Shown piece after piece: positions 7,268 to 16,410 of a DNA stretch of 64,000 nt (the stretch's first letter is position 1; each line of letters opens with the position of its first letter). Made by a program: the position numbers and the translations under genes. The stretch spans positions 1-64,000 of the forward strand of contig NZ_RWIS01000008.1 of the NCBI RefSeq assembly GCF_003944705.1, read 5' to 3'. The stretch comes from Hymenobacter metallilatus (GTDB taxonomy: Bacteria; Bacteroidota; Bacteroidia; Cytophagales; Hymenobacteraceae). The notes under the pieces were generated by a model that made no database searches, had not been told where the DNA came from, and worked only from the letters and a program-made list of their open reading frames with translations.

Positions 7268-9568
7268 CTACAGCACCGACCGGGGCCGGTCGGCGGGGGC
7301 TACGCCCCAGGTGGCACTGGGGCTGGCCCCCATTTCGAAGGTGAGCTTACCGCCCTGCAGCAGCTGCCGGTGCGTAATGTAGGACCGGGAGTACGGCTGG
7401 CCGTTGAGTGTAACTGCCTGAATGTAGGGATTGGCGGCGCTATAGTTGCGGGCCTCAATTGTCAGGGTGTTGCCGGCTGCCAGCCGGATGGTGGCCCGCT
7501 TCACGGCCGGGCTACCGAACACGTAGGCCCCGTTGGCCGGGTTGAGTGGATAGAACCCCAAGGAGGAAAACACATGCCAGGCCGACATCTGCCCCACGTC
7601 CTCATTCCCGATAATTCCGTCGGGCGTGGCCGTGTAAAAACGGTCGGTGATGAAGCGGACTTTGTCGGCCGTTTTCCAGGGCTGGCCCACGTAGCTATAC
7701 AGATAGGGTATATGATGCCCTGGCTCGTTGCCGTGGGCGTACATGCCAATCAGGCCCGAAATATCAGGGGAGGCCTCCGCCCCCATGCTGCCCTGTACCA
7801 GGAACAAGGAATCCAGCTTCTGACTAAACCGTTGCTCCCCACCCAGCAGGTCAATCAGGCCTTCCACATCCTGGGGTACCAGCCAGGTGTACTGCCAGGC
7901 ATTGCCCTCGGTGAAGTCGCTCTTCATGTGCACGGATTTGAACGGGTCGAAGGGCGTGCGCCACTCGTGTTGGGAAAGGCGGCCGCGCATAAAGCCGGTT
8001 GTTGCATCAAAGTAGTTCCGGTAGTTGCTGGCACGCTGCCTGAAGTAGGCGTAGTCGGCCGCCTTGCCCATCTTCCGCGCCATCTGGGCAATGCACCAAT
8101 CGTCAATGGCGTATTCCAGGCCTTTCGACACACTTTCCACTTCGCCATCGGCCGGAATAAAGCCCTGCGTCTTCAGGGCTTGCAGCCCCAACTCGTTGCG
8201 CATGGCGGTGGCTTTTACGGCCTCGTAGGCCAGGTTGGCATCAAACCCGGTAAAGCCTTTCAGGTAGGCATCCACCACCACGGGCACGGCACTATAGCCC
8301 ACCATGCAGTTGGTTTCGTTGCCCATCAGGTGCCACACCGGCAGCTTACCCTGCTGCTGATAGATGGCCAGCATGGAGCTCACCATATCGTTTACCCGCT
8401 CGGGCTGCAGAATGGTGAACAGCGGATGCGCCGCCCGGTAAGTATCCCAGAGGGAAAACGTGGTGAGGTTGGTGAAGCCCGGGTTGCGGTGCACTTGCTT
8501 GTCGGTGCCCCGGTAGTCGCCGTTATGATCGTTGAACACGGAAGGCGCAACCATGGTATGGTAGAGGGCCGTGTAAAAGGTTTTCAGGCGGTTTTCATCG
8601 GCCTGCACCTGCACTTTCCCCAACTCCTGGTTCCAGGCGGCATCGGCCTGAGCTACCACTTTCCCGAAGTTCCAGTGCGGAATTTCGGCCCGGATGTTTG
8701 CCAGGGCTCCTGCGGAACTCACGGGTGAAATACCCACCTTCAGCTTTACCTTCTCCCCGGCTTGGGTTGCAAAAGTAACTATGCCCTTGATGCGGGTGCC
8801 GGTGGCGGCGGGCCTGGTGTTGCCCAGCGTATCCAGCACCTGCACGCTGCTGAACTGGCGGATGGGTTTCGAAACCACTGCCGCGAAGTACAGGCGCTGA
8901 TCCTCGGCCCAGCCCTTGGAGTTGCGGTAGCCGATGAGGGTACTGTCGTTGAGCTGCTCGATGTGGGTATCGGTGGCCAGGTCCCAGCCGATGCCTTGCT
9001 GCAGGTCGAACACCAGGTGTGCGGCCTCCGACTGCGGATAGGTGTACTGGTGAAACCCCACCCGCTCACTAGCTGTCAGCTCGGCCCTGATGCCGTAGCG
9101 CTTCAGATGCACGGCGTAGTAACCGGGACGGGCCTGCTCCTGCTCGTGCGAAAACAAGGAAACCAGACCCCGCTCCGGGTTTTGTAGGCGGCCTTCCATC
9201 ACGCGCACCGGTCCGGTGGTGGGCATCACCGTCACGTCGCCTAGGTCGCCGATGCCCGTGCCGCTCAAGTGCGTATGGGCAAACCCCACGATGGTCGAGT
9301 CGGAGTAATGGTAGCCCGAGCACCAGTCCCAGCCTTCGGTAATGTTCACCGGTCCGAGCTGCACGGCTCCAAACGGCACATTAGCTCCCAGAAACACGTG
9401 CCCATGGCCCCCCGTGCCAATATAGGGGTCAACGTGGCGGGTGAGGCCCGCTGGCGGAGGTAGGCTGGCGGCCGCAGGGCTGCTGGCCAGCGGGGGGCTG
9501 GTACAGGCAGTCACTCCACAGGCCAGCAGCCCTGCGGCGGTAATTAACCGGGTGTAAACACGCTGCAT
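7268..9568 (-). CDS. GH92 alpha-mannosidase lipoprotein
   Basis: GH92 enzymes are calcium-dependent exo-alpha-mannosidases, mostly alpha-1,2, that trim high-mannose N-glycans. The 766-residue product carries the family hallmarks: YIGTGGHGHVFLGANVPFG at about residue 49, the GWDWCSGYHYSD region, the acidic catalytic segment (HLMGNETNCMVGY), and GNEDVGQMSAWHVFSSLGFYP near the C-terminus. The N-terminus (LLACGVTAC) is a lipoprotein signal, so it is likely membrane-anchored in the periplasm or on the surface. It lies 91 bp downstream of the GH20 gene and upstream of GH125 on the same strand, consistent with shared transcription. Confidence 0.95.
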   Translation of the reverse strand: MQRVYTRLITAAGLLACGVTACTSPPLASSPAAASLPPPAGLTRHVDPYIGTGGHGHVFLGANVPFGAVQLGPVNITEGWDWCSGYHYSDSTIVGFAHTHLSGTGIGDLGDVTVMPTTGPVRVMEGRLQNPERGLVSLFSHEQEQARPGYYAVHLKRYGIRAELTASERVGFHQYTYPQSEAAHLVFDLQQGIGWDLATDTHIEQLNDSTLIGYRNSKGWAEDQRLYFAAVVSKPIRQFSSVQVLDTLGNTRPAATGTRIKGIVTFATQAGEKVKLKVGISPVSSAGALANIRAEIPHWNFGKVVAQADAAWNQELGKVQVQADENRLKTFYTALYHTMVAPSVFNDHNGDYRGTDKQVHRNPGFTNLTTFSLWDTYRAAHPLFTILQPERVNDMVSSMLAIYQQQGKLPVWHLMGNETNCMVGYSAVPVVVDAYLKGFTGFDANLAYEAVKATAMRNELGLQALKTQGFIPADGEVESVSKGLEYAIDDWCIAQMARKMGKAADYAYFRQRASNYRNYFDATTGFMRGRLSQHEWRTPFDPFKSVHMKSDFTEGNAWQYTWLVPQDVEGLIDLLGGEQRFSQKLDSLFLVQGSMGAEASPDISGLIGMYAHGNEPGHHIPYLYSYVGQPWKTADKVRFITDRFYTATPDGIIGNEDVGQMSAWHVFSSLGFYPLNPANGAYVFGSPAVKRATIRLAAGNTLTIEARNYSAANPYIQAVTLNGQPYSRSYITHRQLLQGGKLTFEMGASPSATWGVAPADRPRSVL

Positions 9569-9658
9569 ACGCTACTTACCAGAAAAAGGAAAACGATTGT
9601 TGGATGATGTAAGAGCCGGCCTGCTTCATATGGGCCGCCTGAGCACAGAACTCAGGCG

Positions 9659-12007
9659 CTACTGCACCACAATTTCATCGGCAAACAGCCAGGTTTCGGG
9701 CTTCGCGGCACCGGGTGCCTGGGCATTGCGGGCCCTTACCCGAACAAACCGGGCCTGGATGTTCTGCATATCGGCCCGTACCTCGCTAATGGCAGGCCTG
9801 GCCTGGGTGGCCTGCGCCGGTACCGGGGCAGCATACACCGTTTGGTACGTGTTGCCATCTGCCGATACGGCCACTTCCACGCTGGCGGGCAACAGAATTC
9901 CGGACCCTACCGCCCGCAGAAACGTGCTTTTCACCGTGTTGATTTTGGTAAGCTGCTGCAAATCCAGCGTGGCTATCAGGTCGGTACCGTAAAAGCCCAG
10001 CCACTGCCCGTCGGCGTGGTTTGCCGAGCCGTGCTGCCCATCCAGCAAGGTATATGCGCCTGTGCCCCGGTAGCTCCGGTGGGGCTCGTTTGTGAGGGTG
10101 AGAGGGGCGGCAACAGCCTTGTGCATCAGCAGCGCCCGGGTTGCAACCTTGCCCATCAGGCGGCCATTCTCAAAGGATGCGGCCTGGATAGTGGCCGAAC
10201 CCGATACCATGAACGGCTGCGTATACACCCGCGACGAAGCCGTGGGGGTTGAGCCATCGAGCGTATACACAATGCGGGGGCCGGCCGCATCCATCTGCAG
10301 GCTGACAAGGGTAGTGCGCTGGGCGGGGTTGAGCGTGAGCTGCGGTTGCACGTTGAACGCACTGCGGGAATAGGTAACGCCCCAGGCCGCGTAGCGCTGG
10401 TACTGCTGCTGCATACGCTGCTGAAAGCTGGTCCAGTTCCGCTGCCGGGCCGGGGTCCAGAGCACCTCAGCCAGCGCTGCCATCCGGGGAAACGCCATAT
10501 ACTCTACCTGCTGCTGGGAGGGGATGTACTCGGTCCAGATGTTGGCCTGCCCACCCAGAATGTACGTCTGCTCGGCGGCAGTCAGCGTCGGGGGCGTAGG
10601 CTCAAAGGAATATACTTTGGACAGGGGCAGGTAGCCGCCAAACGACAACGGCTCCAGACTGGCCTCGCCCTGGGCATGGTCAAAGTACACGTGTGACCCA
10701 GGTGCCATTACCACGTTGTGCTGCTGGCGGGCAGCCATAACGCCCCCCTCCATACCGCGCCACGACATTACGGCCGCATTGGGAGCCAGGCCGCCCTCCA
10801 GTATTTCGTCCCAGCCAATAATGCGTTTGCCCCGGGAGTTCACAAACTTCTCTATGCGCTGCACAAAGTAGCTTTGCAGCTCGTGCTCATTCTGTAGCCC
10901 TTCTGCCTTCATGCGGGCCTGGCACTTGGGGCAGGTATGCCAGCGGGTCTTGGGGGCTTCGTCGCCCCCGATGTGCACGATGTTGCCCGGAAACAAGGGC
11001 ATTACCTCCGCCAGCACATCCTGCAGAAAGGTAAACGTCTGCTCGTTGCCGGCGCAGAAAATATCATCGAACACGCCCCACAGCCGCTCCACTTTGAAGG
11101 GCCCGCCCGTGCAGGAAAATTCGGGATACGCCGCCAATGCAGCCACGGCGTGGCCGGGCATTTCAATTTCCGGCACCACGGTAATGTAGCGCTCCTGAGC
11201 GTACCGCACCACATCTTTGACCTGCTCCTGAGTGTAAAAGCCGCCGTAGCGGGTACTATCGAACCGGTGAGGCTGGTCGCTGTAGTGCCCAATCAGGGTA
11301 CCCTCGCGCCACCCGCCCACCGAGGTCAGCCGGGGGTATTTTTTGATTTCGATGCGCCAGCCCTGGTCGTCGGTCAGATGCCAGTGGAAGGTGTTCATCT
11401 TGTGCCGGGCCAGGTAGTCGATATACTTCTTGATAAACTCCACCGGAAAGAAGTGGCGGCTTACATCCAGGTGCATACCCCGCCATTTGTACCGGGGTTT
11501 GTCTACTACCTCCACGGCGGGCAAGCGCACGGCCCCGGCCCCGCGTTGGGCGGGCAGTAGCTGCCCAATAGTTTGCAGCCCCAGAAAAACGCCCTGCGGC
11601 GTATTGGCTGCCAGCACCACCCGTGCAGGCTGCACATGAAGCGTGTAGCCCTCGGCTCCCAGCGTATCAACCGGCCGCTGCAGCGTCAGGAAAATTCCGC
11701 CGGTAACCGGCTTGCCCACAGTGGCGGGCTTTACGGGCGGCTGCATTCCGGTGGCCTGCTTCAGCTGCTGGCCCAGTGCCAGCCCAATGGCGCGCAGCTC
11801 CTCGTTTTGGGGGTCGATATAAATTGTCGTGGCCGGCGTAATGGCAAAGCTTCCGCTCCCCGCCCGCAGGCGCACCGGTTGCGGAATAAGGGAGATGGAA
11901 CTACTTGCTTCGGCCAGTTGCTGGGCCTGAGCCGGCCCACCTGCCAGGCCACCGGCATTGCCCAGGGCCAGCACTAGTCCTCCTGATATCCACGTATTTT
12001 TTTTCAC
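9659..12007 (-). CDS. GH20 beta-N-acetylhexosaminidase
   Basis: This 782-residue enzyme removes terminal beta-linked GlcNAc or GalNAc. It has a signal peptide, an N-terminal GH20b-type domain, the catalytic barrel with FHWHLTDDQGWRIEIKKYP near residue 205 and the catalytic pair Asp-Glu in HIGGDEAPKTRW near residue 345, then WRGMEGG and the WTEYIP segment. The C-terminal 200 residues look like a chitobiase-type Ig fold plus a discoidin-like sugar-binding module. A cysteine pair (CPKCQ) follows the active site. It sits between CutC (184-bp gap) and GH92, in a gene group that fits stepwise removal of N-glycan sugars. Confidence 0.94.
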   Translation of the reverse strand: MKKNTWISGGLVLALGNAGGLAGGPAQAQQLAEASSSISLIPQPVRLRAGSGSFAITPATTIYIDPQNEELRAIGLALGQQLKQATGMQPPVKPATVGKPVTGGIFLTLQRPVDTLGAEGYTLHVQPARVVLAANTPQGVFLGLQTIGQLLPAQRGAGAVRLPAVEVVDKPRYKWRGMHLDVSRHFFPVEFIKKYIDYLARHKMNTFHWHLTDDQGWRIEIKKYPRLTSVGGWREGTLIGHYSDQPHRFDSTRYGGFYTQEQVKDVVRYAQERYITVVPEIEMPGHAVAALAAYPEFSCTGGPFKVERLWGVFDDIFCAGNEQTFTFLQDVLAEVMPLFPGNIVHIGGDEAPKTRWHTCPKCQARMKAEGLQNEHELQSYFVQRIEKFVNSRGKRIIGWDEILEGGLAPNAAVMSWRGMEGGVMAARQQHNVVMAPGSHVYFDHAQGEASLEPLSFGGYLPLSKVYSFEPTPPTLTAAEQTYILGGQANIWTEYIPSQQQVEYMAFPRMAALAEVLWTPARQRNWTSFQQRMQQQYQRYAAWGVTYSRSAFNVQPQLTLNPAQRTTLVSLQMDAAGPRIVYTLDGSTPTASSRVYTQPFMVSGSATIQAASFENGRLMGKVATRALLMHKAVAAPLTLTNEPHRSYRGTGAYTLLDGQHGSANHADGQWLGFYGTDLIATLDLQQLTKINTVKSTFLRAVGSGILLPASVEVAVSADGNTYQTVYAAPVPAQATQARPAISEVRADMQNIQARFVRVRARNAQAPGAAKPETWLFADEIVVQ

Positions 12008-12190
12008 AGCAACGCTACGTTAAGCAGATTGGGAAGTAGCTCCGGCTCCAGAAACCCGGACTCCGGCACTCAGCAGCTGAGCGAAGATATTTCTCCGAAG
12101 CTATGCTCCGGCCGGTAGTGCCCCGTTACCGGGCCTGGGTAGCTCCTGCGGCAGGTAGCTCATCCAGTAGCCATGGAGCTGGTGACCAAG

Positions 12191-12934
12191 CTAGGCACCG
12201 GCAGTTTCTCCGCTGTCAGCGCCTAGCCTGGCCACCAGTTCCCGCACACTATCCGCGTCGGTTTCCCAGCGCGGCACATCAAACTCCGACGCGCGTGCCG
12301 CCGATAAGCCTAGTACCATTTTTTTTGCGCTGGCATGCAGCTCGTGAGCGCCGGTGTACCGGGCTACCGCCTGAATAGTGGTGGGTGTAAGCCCGGCACC
12401 CGGCATTACACTGATGCGGCCGGCCGCCTGCCGCACCAGCGCCGCCAGCTGCGGCAGCCCCTGCGGCGCGGTCGGCTGCCCGCCCGCCGTCAGCACGCGG
12501 TGGCAACCCAGGCTAATCACGTCCTCCAGGGCCTGGGCCTGATTGGGGCAGGCATCAAAAGCGCGGTGAAAGGTAACAGGCAAGTGGCCGGCCGCTTCCA
12601 TCAACATCCGACAACCCGCCCTATCCACACCGCCCGCCTCATCCAGGGCCCCCAGCACAATACCCGCGCACCCCAGCGCCCGACTGTGTCGGATATCGGC
12701 AGCCATAACGGCCAGCTCCTCCGCATCGTAGCAGAAATTCCCGGGGCGCGGCCGGATCAGCACAAACACCGGCAGGCGAACCCGCGCCAGTACCCGCGCC
12801 AAAGTCCCGTGCGAAGGAGTAGTGCCGCCCTGCTCCAGCTGCTGGCACAGCTCGATGCGGTGGGCACCTCCTGCCTCTGCGGCCAGCGCCGACTGCACCG
12901 AGCCCGCACAGATTTCCAGCACCCGTGGCCTCAT
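12191..12934 (-). CDS. cutC: CutC family protein
   Basis: CutC proteins are small TIM barrels (247 residues here) named for copper homeostasis in E. coli, although a direct copper role has been questioned. The sequence has the family features LEICAGSVQSALAAEAGGAHRIELC at the start, RPRPGNFCYDAEE in the middle and PGAGLT near the end; as no stretch here is a known active site, the reaction is unknown. It is cytoplasmic, with no signal peptide. The ATG at 12934 overlaps the stop of the glycosylasparaginase gene by 4 nt, so the two are translationally coupled. That context points to a role in handling glycan-derived metabolites rather than copper. Confidence 0.88.
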   Translation of the reverse strand: MRPRVLEICAGSVQSALAAEAGGAHRIELCQQLEQGGTTPSHGTLARVLARVRLPVFVLIRPRPGNFCYDAEELAVMAADIRHSRALGCAGIVLGALDEAGGVDRAGCRMLMEAAGHLPVTFHRAFDACPNQAQALEDVISLGCHRVLTAGGQPTAPQGLPQLAALVRQAAGRISVMPGAGLTPTTIQAVARYTGAHELHASAKKMVLGLSAARASEFDVPRWETDADSVRELVARLGADSGETAGA

Positions 12935-13953
12935 AGCAGCAGAAAATCGGCCTGCAGTAGCTGCTGCTGATTCTGAGCGTCGCAAACGGCGTAGCTGAAG
13001 CCTTTTTGCAGGGCAAATGCGCCGTGCTGGCCTTGGGCATTAATGGCAATAAAGCAGACCTGAATGGTACGGGCCTTATCGCCTTTAATCTTTGCAATGC
13101 GCTCCACGGCCGCTTTGCAGGCAGCTTTTGGCGTCATGCCCTGTCGCATCAGCTCCACTACGGTATGGGCCCCGGCAATACGAATTACGTCTTCGCCCTG
13201 ACCCGTAGCCGCCGCCGCACCCACGGCATTATCCACGAACAGGCCCGAACCAATCAGCGGCGAATCTCCGAGGCGGCCGCGCATTTTGAAGCCCATCCCG
13301 CTGGTGGTACAACTGCCGCTTAAGCGGCCCTGCGCATCCTGAGCCAGCATGGCAATGGTATCGTGGTTGTTGGCTCCACCTACCGGACCAGGGGTGCGCG
13401 TACCCGAATTCTCAATATTGACTACGGGCTTGTACTGACTGGTTTTCAGCCACTCCTGGTAGGCCTTCTCGGCATCGGGACTGAGTTTTTGGGGCTCCAG
13501 CGGAAAGCCCTGGGCCACGGCAAACTGCTGGGCCCCCTCCCCTACCAGCATTACGTGCGGAGTGCGCTCCATCACACGCCTCGCTACGCTAATGGGGTGC
13601 TTGATGCGTTCCAGGGCTGCTACGCTGCCACAGTTGAACTGCTCGTCCATAATACAGGCGTCCAGGGTCACGATGCCCTCCCGGTCGGGGTTACCACCCA
13701 ATCCCACGCAGCAGTTCTGCGAGGCTTCCGTCACCATCACACCGGCCTCCACCGCATCCAGGGCGCGGCCGCCTTTACTCAGCACTTTCCATGCCCCCGC
13801 ATTAGCCGCCAATCCCGTGTCCCAGGTAGAAATTACCAAGGGCTTACCCACCACCGGGGCCGGTGGCAGGCTTATGGCTGCCGCGGCCGGACTGACAGCC
13901 AATGTAGCCAAGCCAGCGGCTGAGGATGAGAGAAATTTACGACGAGTAGGCAT
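12931..13953 (-). CDS. N4-(beta-N-acetylglucosaminyl)-L-asparaginase
   Basis: Glycosylasparaginase cleaves the bond between Asn and the first GlcNAc of an N-glycan. It is an Ntn hydrolase made as an inactive precursor that cuts itself before a threonine. The 340-residue product has a Tat-type signal (TRRKFLSSSAAGLATLAV), the WDTG and GGRALDAVEAG segments, GGNPDREG, and the self-cleavage site NNHDTIAML with Thr199 as nucleophile, then the GSCTTSGMGFKMRGR region. All key residues are present and the length is typical. The ATG at 13953 is preferred over upstream codons because it begins the signal peptide. It heads the glycan group and overlaps cutC by 4 nt. Confidence 0.93.
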   Translation of the reverse strand: MPTRRKFLSSSAAGLATLAVSPAAAAISLPPAPVVGKPLVISTWDTGLAANAGAWKVLSKGGRALDAVEAGVMVTEASQNCCVGLGGNPDREGIVTLDACIMDEQFNCGSVAALERIKHPISVARRVMERTPHVMLVGEGAQQFAVAQGFPLEPQKLSPDAEKAYQEWLKTSQYKPVVNIENSGTRTPGPVGGANNHDTIAMLAQDAQGRLSGSCTTSGMGFKMRGRLGDSPLIGSGLFVDNAVGAAAATGQGEDVIRIAGAHTVVELMRQGMTPKAACKAAVERIAKIKGDKARTIQVCFIAINAQGQHGAFALQKGFSYAVCDAQNQQQLLQADFLLL

Positions 13954-14004
13954 AGGCGAAGCAGGCAGGATGGATTTCTTCAAAGAAACTGTTTTTTGGA
14001 TGAT

Positions 14005-14055
14005 GGCCCGCTGCCGTGTTGCCTGGCGCAACCCCAGGCAACACGGCAGCGGGCC
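14005..14055. repeat. Perfect 22-bp GC-rich hairpin between purK and glycosylasparaginase
   Basis: The arms 14005-14026 and 14034-14055 are perfectly complementary with a 7-nt loop. No T-run follows on either strand, so it is not a classic terminator, but it could stall or protect transcripts at the end of purK. Confidence 0.85.
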
Positions 14056-14127
14056 AGATGCCGCGCCCCTCATCCTTCTGCCTCATACCACAGGTAGGGC
14101 CAGCTTACCCCAAATTGAGGTAGCACG

Positions 14128-15378
14128 CTACATGAAATCCAGCCCCGGCAAATTAAGCAGCTCAGCCGCGCGCCGTGCCACTGCCTTTACATTGGCCACA
14201 TCCGGGCCGGTGATGGTCAGGTGGCCCATTTTGCGGCCGGGGCGCGCCTGCGCCTTGCCGTAAAGGTGCAGGTGCGTGCCCGGCAGGCGTAGCACGGCCT
14301 GCCAGTCGGGCTCCTGCGGCTGGCCGCTGGCGTCAAACCACACCTCGCCCAGCAGGTTGAGCATGATGGCGGGGGAATGCTGGCGCGGCTGCGGCAAGGG
14401 CAAGCCCGTCATGGCGTGCACCTGCAGGTCGAACTGCGACGCGCTGCAGGCATCGAGGGTGTAGTGGCCGCTGTTGTGCGGGCGCGGGGCCATTTCATTG
14501 ACCACCAGCCCGCCGTGGGCACTGCCGTCGTCTACCACAAAAAACTCCACGCACAGCACCCCCACGTAGTCCAGGTGCTGCGCAATGGCCACGGCGGCAG
14601 CGGCGGCCCTGGCGGCCAGCGGCGGCGGCACAGCGCCTTCGTAGGCGTGGGTTAGGGCCAGAATACCGTCGACGTGCACGTTGCGCTGCGGAGCAAAGAC
14701 GACGACTTGCCCGTCCCAGCCGCGCGCCACCAGCACCGAGCACTCGGCCGTGAGCGGCAGCATCTTTTCCAGCACGCAGGCCACCCCGCCCAGCTCCGCC
14801 CAGGCGGCGGCCAGCGCATCGGCCGTCTGTACGCGCACCTGGCCCTTGCCGTCGTAGCCCAGGCGGGCGGTTTTCAGGATGCCGGGCAGCAAATCGGGCC
14901 GCTCAGTGCAGACAGCCTGCAAATGGGCGGGCGTTTCAATCACCGCGTAGGGCGCGCACGTTACCCCCGACACGTCGGCGCAGGCTGTAAAGTGGGCTTT
15001 TTCCTCGATGCGGTTTTGGGCAATGCCCACTACGGCTGCGCCCGGCGCCACGGGCCGGGTATGCGCCAGGGTCTGCAGGGCCTGGGCCGGCACGTTCTCA
15101 AACTCGGTGGTGATGGCCTGGCACAGCCCGGCCAGCTGCGCCAGCCCGGCGGGGTCGTCGTAGGCGGTCTGGATGTGGTGGTGGCTCACCAGCCCGGCCG
15201 GACTCTGCGCGTCGGGCTCCAGCACGGCAGTGAGGTAGCCCAGGCGCTGGGCGGCGTGCACAAACATGCGGCCCAGCTGGCCGCCGCCCAGCACGCCCAG
15301 CGTAGCCGGCCGGCCGGCCGCATCCACACTGCCCGGATAGATCAAGGGCCGAGCTGCCATGTGATTATCGGCACTCAT
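14128..15378 (-). CDS. purK: N5-carboxyaminoimidazole ribonucleotide synthase
   Basis: PurK uses ATP and bicarbonate to carboxylate aminoimidazole ribonucleotide in purine synthesis. The 416-residue ATP-grasp protein has the nucleotide-fold start [20 protein letters not shown], the [11 protein letters not shown] motif, [12 protein letters not shown] for ATP binding, and a [14 protein letters not shown] motif near the active site. Length is a little above the usual 360-390 because of an N-terminal extension and small insertions. Its ATG overlaps the purE stop by 4 nt, so the pair is translationally coupled, which is the classic purEK arrangement. Confidence 0.95.
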   Translation of the reverse strand: MSADNHMAARPLIYPGSVDAAGRPATLGVLGGGQLGRMFVHAAQRLGYLTAVLEPDAQSPAGLVSHHHIQTAYDDPAGLAQLAGLCQAITTEFENVPAQALQTLAHTRPVAPGAAVVGIAQNRIEEKAHFTACADVSGVTCAPYAVIETPAHLQAVCTERPDLLPGILKTARLGYDGKGQVRVQTADALAAAWAELGGVACVLEKMLPLTAECSVLVARGWDGQVVVFAPQRNVHVDGILALTHAYEGAVPPPLAARAAAAAVAIAQHLDYVGVLCVEFFVVDDGSAHGGLVVNEMAPRPHNSGHYTLDACSASQFDLQVHAMTGLPLPQPRQHSPAIMLNLLGEVWFDASGQPQEPDWQAVLRLPGTHLHLYGKAQARPGRKMGHLTITGPDVANVKAVARRAAELLNLPGLDFM

Positions 15379-15887
15379 AACGGCAGGGTCATGGCGCGGG
15401 CGGCTTCGGTTTGGGCAGCGCGGAAGTCCCGCAGCTTGGCGGCCAGAGCGGCATCGTGCAGGGCCAGCAGGCTCACGGCAAACAGCGCCGCGTTGGCCGC
15501 CCCGGCATTGCCGATGGCAAACGTGGCCACCGGCACTCCTTTGGGCATTTGCACAATGCTGTGCAGCGAATCAACGCCCTGCAAATGGCGGCTGGCCACC
15601 GGCACCCCCAGCACCGGCACCGTGGTTTTGGCGGCCAGCATACCCGGCAGGTGGGCGGCCCCGCCCGCGCCGGCAATAATAGCCTGTAAGCCGCGCGGGC
15701 CAGCCTGCTCGGCGTAGGCAAACAAGTCGTCGGGCATACGGTGGGCCGACACCACGCGGGCCTCGTGGGCCACGCCAAAGTCCGTAAGAATCTGCACGGC
15801 GTGTTGCATGGTGTCCCAGTCGCTGCTGGAACCCATCACCACGCCGATGAGGGGTTTGGGGGTATTGGGAAAGGAAGGTGTATTCAT
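15375..15887 (-). CDS. purE: N5-carboxyaminoimidazole ribonucleotide mutase, class I
   Basis: PurE converts the product of PurK into 4-carboxyaminoimidazole ribonucleotide. The 170-residue product has the family motifs [12 protein letters not shown] near residue 17, [15 protein letters not shown] with the catalytic histidine, [14 protein letters not shown], and [20 protein letters not shown]. It is the first gene of the purE-purK pair. The AT-poor upstream stretch holds a short repeat fragment and no clear -7 box. Confidence 0.96.
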   Translation of the reverse strand: MNTPSFPNTPKPLIGVVMGSSSDWDTMQHAVQILTDFGVAHEARVVSAHRMPDDLFAYAEQAGPRGLQAIIAGAGGAAHLPGMLAAKTTVPVLGVPVASRHLQGVDSLHSIVQMPKGVPVATFAIGNAGAANAALFAVSLLALHDAALAAKLRDFRAAQTEAARAMTLPL

Positions 15888-15900
15888 CGGAGTTATTTGG

Positions 15901-15976
15901 TCGTCATGCTGATGGGCTATCCTGCTTCACCTGGCGGCTGCTTGCCGAAGCATCTTTACCGCTTCGCTGAGGAAAA
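15901..15976. repeat. Fragment resembling a dispersed intergenic repeat
   Basis: The stretch has a gtcatgctgatgggc start, then cttgccgaagcatcttta and a cgcttcgctga end. This resembles palindromic intergenic sequences common in Bacteroidota genomes. Only one copy is in the window, so the call is from recollection of the pattern. Confidence 0.3.
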
Positions 15977-15979
15977 GTG

Positions 15980-16300
15980 CTAACCGCTAATCCAAACGTA
16001 AGCAAAGCCGGCACTAACTAATCCAGCCACAAAAAGAAGGATACCTAGTAGAATATTGGCGTAGCCAACATCCTTTTTTTCTAAGTAGCCCAGCCTGCCG
16101 GATGCTTTAAAGCCTTTGTAAGAGAAGTACAAGCCGATAACGCTGCAAGGCAGTGCCGTGAGCAGTGCCAGCGGCAGAAAAAAATCCAGTACAAACCCTA
16201 GCAATACAAATGCAACAGGGGTAAAATAGCTGTAAGAGGCCTTCTCGTAGCAGCCTACCACGTATGCCGTACTTTCGCCTGTCTGCGGTGAAATTCCCAT
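15980..16300 (-). CDS. Small uncharacterised membrane protein
   Basis: The 106-residue product has three likely membrane segments (around residues 26-46, 45-63 and 83-103), joined by a short charged loop (SGRLGYLEKKDVG). It resembles small DUF4190-like membrane proteins in layout (two helices, a basic loop, a last helix), but no firm family match can be made. The gene follows pyrC on the same strand with a 110-bp gap and precedes purE, to which it is not obviously linked. Codon use is a little more AT-rich than its neighbours. Confidence 0.6.
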   Translation of the reverse strand: MGISPQTGESTAYVVGCYEKASYSYFTPVAFVLLGFVLDFFLPLALLTALPCSVIGLYFSYKGFKASGRLGYLEKKDVGYANILLGILLFVAGLVSAGFAYVWISG

Positions 16301-16410
16301 TATGCCGTGTAGCTAACCCGTTCGTAAGCGAAGCGGCAGAAATTCTGCGCTCCGTTCTTGGCTTGATGCGCCACATGCGGACGCCAGATGAGCAGGACAC
16401 GCTCTATTTA

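Noticed and set aside
7265..8728. 487-codon open frame antisense to GH92
   Set aside because: It mirrors the codon pattern of the real gene, with no recognisable motif.
5697..13953. Full polysaccharide utilisation locus
   Set aside because: No SusC, SusD or regulator of the usual type is in the cluster or next to it.
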